Counted from the first letter of the stretch, positions 9,711 through 20,673 are shown. The stretch: DNA of 64,000 bases from Scalesia atractyloides (GCA_947069175.1 CAMTDV010000002.1:11710988-11774987); one strand, 5' to 3'. Notes: generated by a model from the sequence alone, not told the origin. Made by a program: numbers and translations.

Positions 9711-12700
9711 ATGGAAACAACACAAGAGAATAACCACAATGGAAATGGTGTTGGCAACGGCGGAGGAGTGGTTGGTTATGTGGATGCAACTAGTGCCAAT
9801 GGAGGAATAGGAAGTGGCGATGGTGATGGTGGTTTAAGTGAAATATCTTGCAATGACATTGAAGTATTTGGCGATGGTTGTGATACTAGCAAGAATGGAC
9901 CGATGGGAGCAAAATCGCCGTGTCTAGTAGCTAATAGAGAGGGAGGGAGGATATGCGACACAGCAACAAACCGTGGTGCATCCCCATTCTTGACCAAACT
10001 ATACTTAATGGTTGACGATGAAGCAACAAACTCCATCATATCTTGGGGATCGTTGGGCACCACCTTCATCATAACCGATAAACACGAATTAATCTCAAAG
10101 ATTCTCCCTTGCTACTTTAAAGCGGGTCGTTTTGAAAACTTCATTTCTCAACTCAATACCTACGTGAGTATTGTTTTTTTTTTCCTAATTTTATTTATCA
10201 TGATTTTAGATACTAATATTGAGAACTTGGTTTGACTTAACATTTAAATTTGATTTCAAAAGGGTTTCAAGAAGAAAGAATGGCATCAATTGGAGTTCGA
10301 GCATGAATATTTCCAAAAAGGAAAGCGACATTGGTTAAAAACCATAAGAGTAAAAAACAACAATCTAATGTTATTAACAAGCCATGTGTCCAAGTAAATG
10401 AACTCAAACCTACATTTGTCAAAGTAAGGCAAGGACTAAACCAAATTAGCAACAAAATAAAACGATTCAAATATGATATTGAACAAACTTTATTGGATAT
10501 TCAAACTACCACTAAATCCATGACCAACAAGCTTCTATCCACCTTTTCTGGGACGATTGGGCGAAAAAGAACTTTTCTCGATATTGACCACATAATTAAC
10601 TTTGACGATATGGAAAAATATTTTCAATCAGTCATTAATCAATATGAGGGATCATGGAGTAATGTTGATTGTTTAATGACATTGAGTGACTTGAACGAAA
10701 AGGGGATCACTGAATATGGTGGTGAGGGTGCTAGGCGTGGCAGTGTTGATGGTTATTGTGTAAAGGAGTTCTTGCATAAACTTTATAACATGGTGGAGAA
10801 AGAAGAAATCAATGATCTTATATTTTGGAACTTTCGTTGTGATGGTTTTGTTATTTCGGACATCAACAAGTTCGCAACTGATGTTCTTCCCATGTACTTC
10901 AAACATAAAAATTTCGGTAGCTTCAACTCGCAACTCAACATATATGTAAGTGCCGAATGGAAAAATCAAAACTTATTGGTTTTGAATACGCATTTCTATA
11001 AAAAAGTCTTTAGTTTCTTAGTATGTCTTAGTTTGCTAGTATGTCTAACTGATATTAAAAGTCAATTAAGTATAAAATCTTGAAAACAAGTGATCTTTCT
11101 TTTATGATAATGTCCTGTTTAACTATATTTTTTTGTTATGAAGGGTTTTAAAAAGGTGAGTTGCGAGAAACATGAATATGCAAACGAATGGTTTCGAAGA
11201 GGGAGGTATGATTTGTTAGCGAACATTAAGAGGAGAGATAAAACTCCACGACTAATGAAGTTGGGGACATGTTCCAATATAGAAGTAGAAGCGTTCAACA
11301 ATCGGTTAAAAGCAATACTCCGCAACCAAGAGAATAAGATTATTTGGCTATCAAACTACGAAGAACAAATTAAAAGCTCGGTACACAAATTTAAGGAGGT
11401 AGTCGTCAACATGGCAAATGTTGTCGACGAAATGATAGAGAAAAGTAGTGATAACCTTGAAAACATTAAGAAAGCAAAACTTGAATTTGAACAAGACGCG
11501 ACAGGTAAAACTTCATTATTTTAGGCGTTCTCATGCAAAGCCATTTTGAATCATTTTTTTCCTAAATAAAACGATTCAGATAATCAATTTTAGATTATCC
11601 ATTCGGGAAAATGTCACAGAATAGTAACCAAGTTTCAAAAGTGTTCTAATTAGGTCACTCGTATCGTTTTTGTCCCAATTAGATAACTTATTATTCAAAT
11701 CGAGTCATGTCCTTTTTTCCATATGTCAGAGAGAAAAATGGAGCATAAGATGCTAGGGTCGGGTTATATTAATATATGAAATTTTATTTATTAAAAATAA
11801 AAACACTTTAATTACATTAAAAATTAAAAAAACAAGTTAAAATCCACGTTATCACTGGACGTTAGCATCACATGAAAGGGAAAAAAGAAACAAAAATTTA
11901 CATCATCATGGTTACCTATGAAATAGATGAAAAACCCTTAATTTTAATAAAAAAATGAATGTTGAGTGACCTAATTGAAACACTTTTAATGATGACCTAA
12001 TTGAACACTTTTAAAACTTGATTACTATTCTACAAATTTACCCTTATCATTCTTACTTAAATATGAATATGATTTTTTTTTTCTGTAAAAAGAAAAAACT
12101 TAAACTGAAAACTCTCTAGATTATATTATATTATTATAAACCAAAGGGGGTACAAACCCTCAAATAATGCGTGATACATTGAGTATCTTCAAAAATCATC
12201 TTGAAAAATAATAAGAAAATAAAATAAATGATTTTGCCTTATGGCCGACCCGACCCGTATTAACATACTATTTATACATATAACAAAACATGAAGACTCT
12301 TATTAATCTACATGTTTTGTCCCTTTTTACGCATTTAAACCCTTAATTTTTAACATTGACACTTACACCTTACTCAACTTTTTAAAGACTTTGTTAAATG
12401 TTATTTTGATCCCCTAGAGTTTTACATTCTTATTTTTCTATATGTGTTGGTATACATTCAAGTTGGTCTACGTCGAGTCAGGTCAAATGTAATATGTTTT
12501 TGTGCTTAATTTTTATGCACGTTTTCAGTTGGTGTACGTTTTGACACGTAAAATTTGTTCAAAAACAAGTAAAGTCAAATATAATACGTTTTGATTAGAC
12601 AATATAAATTCAAGTTAGTTTATGTTTCGAAACCGCCACAAAGTGCGGTGAGTAAAATTGCTAGTTACTAACAATGCTTGTTTTGCCCGAAATCGGTTTT

Positions 12701-13011
12701 ACACTGACTAACTACACCAGCAATTTGGGCAATGGAACCTCTACCTTCCAGCATAGTACATCTCATATTTAACTTATTAACTTAGTAACGATATTATAGG
12801 TAACACGAAAGAACAAGATCAACCGGAAGTTAATGAGCTTGAGACTGCACCACGAGAGAATCACAACGCGGAAGTGCAATATTATTCAACTTATTTTCAA
12901 GAATCAGAGATCGAAGAATCAGGATTCGATGGTTGGGATTTCGAAAACATCCTGATCGAATGGAAGAGCCATGTTTTGAACGATTCGCAGGTTGGTACGA
13001 TGGATAACTAA
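9711..13011 (+). CDS. Heat-shock-factor-like gene with two tandem HSF DNA-binding domains
   Basis: Four exons fit: 9711-10163, 10263-10945, 11144-11504 and 12800-13011, all with GT-AG introns. After a Gly/Asn-rich N-terminus, residues ~91-182 form an HSF DNA-binding domain (SPFLTKLYLMVDDEATNSII; FISQLNTY, intron, GFKKK). A linker with heptad-like hydrophobics (about 190-250) follows. Residues ~316-412 form a second HSF domain (EFLHKLYNMV; FNSQLNIY, intron, GFKKV; LLANIKRRD), then another coiled-coil-like stretch. The last exon carries an acidic-aromatic AHA-like motif (FDGWDFENILIEW) typical of class A activators. Both domains keep the conserved phase-0 intron after the recognition helix. Both have Ser where HSFs have Arg in the FVRQLN helix. 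The spliced length is 1709 nt, one short of a multiple of three. The frame shifts in exon 2 between 10307 and 10399, most simply at the A6 run 10352-10357. It is either a pseudogene, a sequencing error or an undetected splice variant. Expected role: nuclear transcription regulator. Confidence 0.8.
12113..12664 (+). mobile_element. Non-autonomous Helitron inside intron 3 of the HSF-like gene
   Basis: The 3' end has a hairpin (CCG-CAC/GTG-CGG, 12633-12648), a short spacer and CTAG at 12661-12664 followed by T, the classic Helitron terminus. A likely 5' end is TCTCTAGATTATATTA at 12113, although the base before it is C rather than the usual A. No coding capacity. It explains about half of the 1.3-kb intron. 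Confidence 0.6.
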
Positions 13012-13857
13012 TGAGTTATTTGATGATTGTTATGGAGGAATGATATGATTTACTTTATTTGTTACATAACTTTTATTAATTCTAGGAATGTGATTATGGT
13101 TTATGTATCAGGTATAGAACTATTGTAAGGATTTCAATGTCGTAAGTAATATATATTTTATAAATAAAAACTGGATGATTAGAAAATACTACTAGAAAAA
13201 TGAATAAAAAAAGTTCTTAGTCAGAATCATTATAGACAACATGCTAATTGTATAACAAAATTCAATAAAATTTTACAGTCAGATTTTGAGTAAAAACAAC
13301 AGAAAAAAGAAAATAAAACAGAAGATAATGTGTTTTTTTTTCTTAAAGATTGAAAAACATGTATGGATACGTAACTTTTTTTCTGAGAAAATAGTGTCGA
13401 TTTTCAGATGGGTTATAACTAAATTTATTTATTGCTATTATCGTTGTAGTAATAAATTATAGTGTACATATGTTTGATTATCAATAATTTTCGCATGCAA
13501 TTTGTACTTGTTGAATAAAAGAAATCGCATATACATTTATCTGTAAAACAAAAATATATGATGTTAATTTGAAAGCAGCTAATAATAACTATAAAAATTC
13601 TTAAATCAATAGATGCATTGAAGAATAATAAATAATGAAGGAGACGTGACTTAAACGAAGTTGGAAAGGACTCGACATCCATTTTCACATGGAAGGGATC
13701 AAAAACAAATGCAAATTATGTAATTTCTTTCAGGAATAAATTTATAAAATAGTAACTAAATTTCAATAATATTTTAATTTTAAATTTTTACAATTATAAA
13801 ATCATTGATCATGAGTAGTAAAATTCCCAAAACACTTAAATAATTATAAAATTCAGA
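13012..13857. other. 3' flank of the HSF-like gene, no gene
   Basis: Strongly AT-rich. The sequence just after the stop presumably holds the 3' UTR and polyadenylation signals (AATAAA-like stretches occur), but none can be singled out. The ORF at 13425-13688 (-) has no recognisable domain. Confidence 0.4.
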
Positions 13858-14056
13858 GGTTGTTTGGCAACCTTATGTTATTAAGAGATCTGACTGATTA
13901 AAAGATGCATTTTCAATCTTTTAATCAGTCAATATATTTATAAAACCTACCCACTAAAAACTCTATGAACCATCAAGAGACATCTATTAAATGAACCAAA
14001 CATATATTTGCCTCTTACACATTCGAAGGCTGCTTTTGCTACCAAACAAAACAACC
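13858..14056. mobile_element. MITE-like element with GGTTGTTTGG ends
   Basis: The left end GGTTGTTTGGCAACC (13858) and right end ending ACCAAACAAAACAACC (about 14056) are roughly inverted, a hallmark of MITEs. Inside lies a perfect 16-bp palindrome, TGACTGATTAAAAGAT (13891-13906) with its complement at 13916-13931. I could not find a clean target duplication, so the superfamily is open. Confidence 0.5.
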
Positions 14057-14669
14057 CCTTTGTTACTATTAACATCAAGTGACCTTTTCAAATGTAAATA
14101 AAGCAATAAATATCATACAAGTTTTACAATTTTTTCATTCATATGGCTTGCTTTTAACTATTAATGAAAAGTTACATTAACAATAAAATTAAATGAAAGT
14201 TAGTTACTATTAACAATTAAGTGGTTCTATAGCTATAGTATAATCTACATGTTTAGTTTACTTTATCCCTCAAAGTCAAAGTAAAATAGTATATATACGG
14301 CATTTATCCATGATTTTATAATACAGATTATATATTTACAGTTATGAGACGTCAAAAACACTAATAACGTTTATACGTTAAATAAGCATTAAATCCTTTA
14401 AAATTATTATACTTGCAATTGTTAGAAAAAAAATATAATACTTGCTAAAAGTTAAACTGTTTAAACTGAAAAGGATAAAATAATAAATGTATTTCTCAAA
14501 AGATACATTTTAAAAAATACGTAATCAATCTTAACGCTATATACAAACCTCAAAATACCAATATATATTAATTTAGTGTATCGACAAAAGCGTATAGTTC
14601 TTAGCAGTTCATAATAATATAATATAATGAATGTTTCTATCATTTAACGTTTTTGTTAATATGTTACAG

Positions 14670-14670
<1 letters not shown>
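14057..14670. other. AT-rich spacer downstream of MIR390
   Basis: No coding frame with a recognisable domain and no repeat structure. The 3' part of the MIR390 primary transcript could reach into it. Confidence 0.4.

Positions 14671-14725
<55 letters not shown>
14671..14725. repeat. (TA)n microsatellite
   Basis: About 27 uninterrupted TA dinucleotides lie some 90 bp beyond the MIR390 foldback on its 3' side. It may be polymorphic in length. Confidence 0.95.
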
Positions 14726-14729
<4 letters not shown>

Positions 14730-14816
14730 ACATATGTGTATATGGAGAGAGAGATGATACCAGGAAATTAGATCTTGAAGACATTTGGGTTTTTGTAAGT
14801 TCTTGTGACAGAGATG

Positions 14817-14930
14817 TAGCAAGAAGAAGCCATGAGGCTCAGGATAGATAGCGCCGCCCAAATAAACATAATCTTTATGGATTATGTATTGGCGTTATCC
14901 CTCCTGAGCTTTACAGATTCTTTTATACTG
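14817..14930 (-). ncRNA. MIR390: MIR390 precursor
   Basis: On the minus strand the sequence reads AAGAATCTGTA then the miR390 guide, complement of 14891-14911, starting AAGCTCAGGAGGGATA. A 37-nt loop region (14854-14890) follows, then the star strand, complement of 14833-14853, starting CGCTATCTATCCTGAG. Last comes TGGCTTCTTCTT in the lower stem. Guide and star pair with 2-nt 3' overhangs and keep the G/A mismatch at guide position 11 that typifies miR390. The lower-stem phrases match those of known plant MIR390 loci. miR390 loads AGO7 and triggers TAS3 tasiRNA production against auxin response factors. Oddity: guide position 17 is A instead of G (ATAACGCC for ATAGCGCC), giving an A/C mismatch with the star. 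The identity rests on sequence; expression is not shown. Confidence 0.93.
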
Positions 14931-15035
14931 TTTTTTGCATTTTCAATATAAACACGCTGACGCTGCAGCCACCTCCTTACCCACAATATTAAACGTTTGC
15001 CAACACAGCTTTCTAAATATACATACATACATGTG

Positions 15036-15047
15036 TATGTATATAAA
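15036..15047 (-). promoter_or_regulatory. Possible TATA box for MIR390
   Basis: The minus strand reads CTTTATATACAT here, about 125-135 bp upstream of the guide 5' end and 110 bp before the foldback. Position and sequence suit a Pol II TATA box, but nothing else confirms it. Confidence 0.3.
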
Positions 15048-15139
15048 GCTCAAAGTGATGAGATGGATGGTGAAAGCAAAGGGACCATGATCAATATTTA
15101 TAGTAGGGGAATACTGAAGAAAGATGGAGGAGTGATCAA

Positions 15140-15162
15140 GGGGGGGGGGGGGGGGGGGGGGG
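15140..15162 (+). repeat. 23-base G homopolymer
   Basis: An uninterrupted G run is followed by AGGAGGTG, about 230 bp upstream of the MIR390 foldback. It could form a G-quadruplex, or its length may be an assembly artefact. Confidence 0.9.
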
Positions 15163-15427
15163 AGGAGGTGTGTGGAATGCTAGATTTCCAACAAATAAGG
15201 TATCCAGCTGGAAAGATTTAAATATTTCTTTATATAATGAGTTTTAATCATGAATACTTTCAGGAAAATTTACTTCCAAGTTATAAAAAAAATTGATTAC
15301 ACAAAATAACAAACATCATATCACTCGATTATTACTTTATTTTACTACAAAATTAGTGTATATATAATATCTATAATCTATAATACATTAAAAAAATTGA
15401 TGTTTGGTTTAATTACATTTACACTTG

Positions 15428-15810
15428 TTAAAACTTTGTGGGCATTATTGACTTGTTAATATGAACTCTTATTAAAATTTTGTGGGCATTATTGACTTGT
15501 TAATATGAACTGAATAGCGTTATGTAATTTAGTCGCCGAGCATAGTTGTTCATTTTTTTCAACTATAGTAATCATATAATTTTATCTATACGTAAAAGTT
15601 ACTGAATAGCGTTACCCATGTAATTTTGTGGCCCACCATACTAGTTTATAACTTTATATTTTTCAACTATAATAATTCGGTATTTTTCTATACGAATATC
15701 ACGTCTTAATTTGCACATAGTTGTATACATTGTTTTCTCAAATGTATTTATATTAGCTTTAATTTACAGTTTTCTCAAATGTATTTATGTTAGCTTTTAC
15801 ACGAGAGTTA
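15428..15810. repeat. Series of local tandem duplications
   Basis: Three independent pairs follow one another. A ~40-bp pair (ACTTTGTGGGCATTATTGAC) lies at 15428-15511. A ~90-bp pair beginning GAATAGCGTTA lies at about 15512 and 15604. A ~40-bp pair with TTTTCTCAAATGTATTTAT lies at about 15733-15800. No gene is present. Confidence 0.75.
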
Positions 15811-17283
15811 TTTTCTTCTGACACAATAATTGTTTTCTTATCTTAACAGTCTTTATAAAAATAAATATATAAGACCTAAACACTATATGATATTTTTTTT
15901 ATTAATATATACTTTTAAAGCAGAACTCCCAAATTATACTAGAATATCGATTGGTTGTCTCGACACAAATAATATATATATATATATATATATAATACCA
16001 AAATAAAGGCCATTATAAAGAAAATAAATATATACTCCGACGATTGGAATTTAATATATTCCAAAAACTATAATTTTTATATAACTAGTTTAAGGGGATT
16101 TGGGTATTCGATATTATCCAAGCCTTTTATTTTTGTTTAGAACTATTGGAATTCTCACACAAAATGCTTAAACATTTTCAAACACCCAACTTCTAATATC
16201 AATATTTCATTCATTTTAATTTTACTCTGCACACAATAGGATTCATTTCGAAGCTTTCACAGAGTAAAACACAAACTCAGAAAATAATACTTATATTAAC
16301 ATTAGTTACATATAAATATTTGTATCCAAGGTATAATCGTTATGATTTTGTGAAAAACTTATATTTCAAAAAAAGTCAACAATTTAGCTGTCTCGTCTGC
16401 TTGATAAATATTTATATGCGATTATATTAATTAAAGTTAATAAATAATGTTCATAGAATAAATGGGCAGATTTCTTGAAACTAGTAAACTGTAAGAAAAG
16501 CACAAATCTAGTTTTGAACAACAAACTAATTTTAATGAATTGTTTTTAGTAAAATGTTACATATTCAAATGTTTATACAAGTTTTAAAGAAAAAAAAACT
16601 TTATTAAAAAATAACAGTCACGACCCATCATCAGTCCCCATCACATCATCAAGGGAGGTTCTTTCCAATCACGCCGATTCACGATTAAGCCGAAATGGAG
16701 TCACGTGCATATTCACGTCCACCCACGCATACCACTCCGTATGCCCTGAGCCAACATCTAAAAAGAAAGCTAAAAGTATTGGTTGGAATTCAATAACAAA
16801 TGTATTTTAGTTACCAGAATGGTCAAAGAGACTATTTTTTTATATCTAAATTGTACATATTTAAATTAAATTGGGAAGGTTCTGTGATTTTAATATTTAT
16901 AATGTAATCTTGTATCTTTTAGTTTATTTCTTTTGGTGTTTTAGCTTCTTGTTAATTCGGCTTCTATATTTATATGTTGTTAAAAGGTATTGTTTTATCC
17001 GTATGTACTTTGATTAGTTTTGTCTTCGATCCAAATTTTTAAATCTTGTCATTTTGACGTTGCTATATTTATTCGTTGCAATTTCAGTTTACTTGGTTAA
17101 CACCAACCAAATCCATTTAATTATCCCGTGTGAGAGTATTCTGGTAACGATGTGGAAGGTGGTGTTGAGGTTGGGGCGAAAGGATTTCCACTGGCATGAG
17201 GTAAAAAGTGGGTCGACGTGGCGTTGGCTCATTGGTGTGGCATGTAGCCGTTGGACCCCAATGACAAAAAAACACCACTCTTT
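15811..17283. other. AT-rich intergenic DNA with a possible small element
   Basis: There is a TA run near 15970-15990. A GC-richer patch at 16620-16760 (ACGCCGATTCACGATTAAGCC) looks like a transposon fragment but has no visible ends. At 17152-17278 the sequence runs from GGTGGTGTTG to AACACCACTC, possible inverted ends of another MITE. The ORF at 17054-17371 crosses these repeats and is not a gene. Confidence 0.4.
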
Positions 17284-17291
17284 AATGTATG

Positions 17292-17399
17292 CAGTGGCGG
17301 ATCTAGCCGGAGTGCCAAGGGGTAACGTTTTAAAAGAAATGGGAAACGAAATCGAAAAAAACGTCAAATAATTCTAAAATTTATGTACATCCGCCCCTG
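17292..17399. mobile_element. hAT-type MITE, 108 bp
   Basis: Ends are CAGTGGCGGA (left) and TCCGCCCCTG (right), imperfect inverted repeats in the hAT style. An exact 8-bp target duplication AATGTATG flanks it at 17284-17291 and 17400-17407. No coding capacity. Confidence 0.85.
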
Positions 17400-17407
17400 A
17401 ATGTATG

Positions 17408-18419
17408 TATATAGGTGAGTTATGCATTAGAGTTTTAAAGATGCTAAAACAACTAAACTTCATCCTTTTTGTACAATTCTGATATTTAGATACAAAAATA
17501 AAAATGATCACGTATGTATTGAATTATATCAGCTCAATATGTATTTTGTTAACGATCACGAAATCAGGTGATAGGCGAGAGGTTATTTGTGTAGGAAAAC
17601 TTTGATGAGGTTTAAGTGAAAATACATGAGGCATAGTGGTTGTGGAAGTATGAACAAGACTTCAAATAACTGTTGACTAGACGTAATTAAATATATACAT
17701 GATTTTCTGATAAAAGTACCATACACCGGCGCCAACTTGATGTTGTGACATAACAATCAATTTAGTTTAATTATATTAATTCATATAGGGTGTGGGGTCT
17801 ATTAGTGGATGGATATTAATATCAATTATAAACGACTATATAAATAAGAAAGGTAAAAAATATTTTAGTTCATCGATTTTATATTTATTAGGTTTAGATT
17901 AGTTTTAGAGAAAAAATAATAATAAAATGGTATAAAAGAAATTCTTATATATTGACTTTCTCTCTCCAAATGGAATATGTCAATTCCCCCATCAAATTTA
18001 AAACGCTCAAATTTTTTTCATACGACATTTGTTTTTTTTTTTAAATCACTATAATAACGTGTGTTTTTTTATCTTTAATATAGGTATGATATTACTATAT
18101 AAAAACAAAATAAAAAATTCACTTTTATTACGTTTTCTTTGTGTTGTGTAAAGTTGTGAACATTGTGTCTTTCAACTGTATTTTGTTCCTTACATTTTTA
18201 CTAAGTTTTTTATAGATTATGTTATAATCAAAACTTATAACACAATGTTAATTTAGGTTCTGTTCATTGCATTTTTATCAGAACATATAACACAATATAT
18301 AACACAATGAAGATGATGTTATATTTAGTTACTTTATACATTGTGTTATAGGTTCTGGTCATTGTGTTTATTTTTATCCATTGTGTTTTAATCTGTTGTT
18401 GATTGTGTATTAGTCTATT
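17408..18419. other. AT-rich intergenic DNA
   Basis: No gene seen. From about 18150 the motif CATTGTGTxTTT appears repeatedly and grades into the ordered tandem array that follows. Confidence 0.4.
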
Positions 18420-18705
18420 GTCCATTGTGTCTTTTATTTGCTCTCACTAATTGTGTCTTTTATCTGTCGTCATCAATTGTGTTTTTAGTTTGATACTCAT
18501 TGTGTTTTACGTTATGTCCATTGTGTCTTTTATCTGTTGTTATCGATTGTGTTTTTTTTGGTCTATTTTCCATTGTTTTTTTAGTTTGATACTCTATTGT
18601 GTTTTACGTTATGTCCACTGTGTCTTTTGTCTGTTGTAATCGATTGTGTTTTTAGTCTACTTTTCATTGTGTTTTTAGTTTGATACTCCTTGTGTTTTAT
18701 GTTAT
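18420..18705. repeat. Three tandem units of about 95 bp rich in ATTGTGT
   Basis: Units 18420-18515 (96), 18516-18612 (97) and 18613-18705 (93) all start GTCCAxTGTGTCTTTT and end TTTGATACTC...TGTGTTTTACGTTAT. Each contains several CATTGTGTTTTT sub-repeats, so there are two nested periodicities. The frame at 18451-18639 is open only because of the low complexity. Confidence 0.85.
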
Positions 18706-19565
18706 GTACATTGTGTAATACGCAGCTGAGTTTTCGAAATATAACAATATGGTACTCATATTAAAGATAAAAAGACTCTCGATTTTATGGTTTAATTAAA
18801 AAAAAACAAATGATGTATAAAAAAATTATGAACGTTAAAAAATTGGGGGGAAATAGCGTGACTTGCATGTGCATAATCTTTTTATTCTATTTGACAAAAT
18901 TATCCTTCCCACTTGATTTCTTTTGTGACACTTGTCACTTTATAGTGGTTTGTTACACTTCTTATTTTTATACTACTTTGTAGAATAACTCAACTCATTA
19001 CTGGATAATGATTAAGTTTGTACAAATTGATCTTTTAACATACTAAATTTCTTAATGTAAGAACCGAAAGAGAGATTTTTTTTCTTTTTAATTTTCCCCT
19101 ACTACCCCAGAATCTAAAAAATGTGATATTAAACCAGTATAGTAATTACAATTAGTTTACAAAATTACTCTACTACTTTAAAATCACATTCTTTTTATAT
19201 TTTGCAATTAAACGTTATTAATAAGTAGTAGGGGGAAATTTTTCAAATTTTTTTTCCTTCTCACTTCTTACATTAATGGTATTTTGTATGTTAAAACATA
19301 TTTGTATTTGATCTTTACACTAGTAGATAAACTCGAGAAACCCAAATCAACCAACTAATCCTAAAGTGACCTCATTTTTAACCCAAATGAACTCGGTTTG
19401 ATTGCGACAGTGTTCCCATTGAACCCGATGAACCCAAACCCAATTTTCATCCCTTTTACCACACCAAGATTCCTTCCTAATTCACACCAAGATTCAATCG
19501 CGACGGTGTGTACCAGTTGAACTCGGTTCCCCATCCCGAAGATGCCCCTCACACCCTTTTAGATT
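18706..19565. other. AT-rich intergenic DNA
   Basis: No gene, RNA or ordered repeat recognised. Two ends at about 19025 and 19280 (TAATGTAAGAA and its complement) hint at a degraded inverted-repeat element. Confidence 0.35.
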
Positions 19566-19860
19566 TTGAAGTTTAGACTGGTGGGTGTGGGTGTGGGTGT
19601 GGGCGTGGCCAAGGAGCGTTGTTGGCCCTTTAACGCTAGGTACACCACCCCAGGTTGGCGTTTTGGTGGACGTTGCCCGCTTGGCGTGGCATAGTGCTTG
19701 GCATGGGGTTCTGGCCTGGGGTACTTGTCTGGCAATGGTTGACTGGGTGTTGACGACTGTTGACTAGCCGAGAGTTGTGGGGCCTCGTTTTTTGACTCAA
19801 CGTTGGCCTGGCGACGCCCTTCGACACCCCATCTTTTGGGTGTGAACTGATAAAACTCAC
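19566..19860. repeat. GC-rich transposon-like island
   Basis: It starts with GGTGGGTGTGGGTGTGG, is much more GC-rich than its surroundings, and holds repeated TTGGCGTGGC-like phrases. Several overlapping frames are open on both strands, which reflects composition. It resembles common plant MITE internal sequence, but I cannot place the ends. Confidence 0.35.
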
Positions 19861-20358
19861 ACCTACTACACATCAAGCTATGCTCACAACCTAAATATCC
19901 CCACACCCTTATAGCAAGAAATTTTCATTGTAAAAAGTTGAAGAAATACAGAAAACGTAGCAAGAGAGTTGTGGAGGAGTCTAAGGTGAACATCGATAAT
20001 CCCAAAAGTCAAAAGGTTGTTCCGTCAATCCCCGAACATGACATTTGTGAACGTACTTGAAACCTCCCCTTTTCATCCAAGCAATCACAAGTGCGCTGAA
20101 TTCCACTACACAGTACGTCGGTACCACTTTTAACTTTTTTAATTTTTTAAAAGAACCGGTTTTAACTTTGAAGTCCGAAAGAAAAACGAAATACATTTTA
20201 TTTTATATATTGTGTTTATTATAAATGCGCAAAAATATATAGCATTATTTTAGGAATCATTTCAAAGTACATATATCTGATCTCACAATTATAAAATATT
20301 ACCAATTATTAAATATGTAAAAGAAGTTTCACGTATGCTATTTATTTTCACGAATAGT
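19861..20358. other. No recognisable gene
   Basis: Spacer between the GC-rich island and the SINE target site. The minus ORF 19981-20196 shows no known domain. Confidence 0.4.
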
Positions 20359-20370
20359 TGGTATATAATA

Positions 20371-20673
20371 GCCGATGTTTCTAGATCAAGTGATGGAAGA
20401 CTTATATTTCTTTTGAGAGATGTAAGTTCAACTTTCACTTGGTGCAGAGTGAGACATTATTGGATAATGATAGGAGATCCAGAGAAACATGAGTTAGATC
20501 CTTGAACCAAACGGATTTTACCAGTAATTTCATCGTCGTGCCTACGGGCGGGTGGGTTACCGGATTTTCACTGGAATTGATGGTGGACCCGGGTTACTCT
20601 CAGAGTACTCTGTTTGATCCAGTGGGTGCCCGAGAATGCTCGGGATTGATTCTGTTGGTCGTTCAAAAAAAGG
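20371..20673 (+). mobile_element. SINE retroposon, about 303 bp
   Basis: A 12-bp target duplication TGGTATATAATA lies at 20359-20370 and 20674-20685. The left part holds A-box-like (CTAGATCAAGTGATGG) and B-box-like (AAGTTCAACTTTC) Pol III promoter elements about 40 bp apart. The right end carries an A7 tract. These features fit a tRNA-derived SINE. It has no coding capacity and would have been copied by a LINE reverse transcriptase. Confidence 0.75.

Noticed and set aside
13891..13931. 16-bp perfect hairpin considered as a miRNA precursor
   Set aside because: Stem too short for a 21-nt duplex and located inside a MITE-like element.
14670..14861. Minus ORF overlapping MIR390
   Set aside because: It ends in a TA-repeat-encoded Ile/Tyr tail and overlaps the miRNA foldback; no protein features.
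17054..17371. 105-codon ORF
   Set aside because: It crosses a possible MITE and the hAT MITE at 17292-17399; the overlap with transposon ends argues against a gene.
19559..19906. Overlapping 115-, 74- and 60-codon frames
   Set aside because: Open on both strands in several frames because of high GC content in a repeat-like island; no domain recognised.
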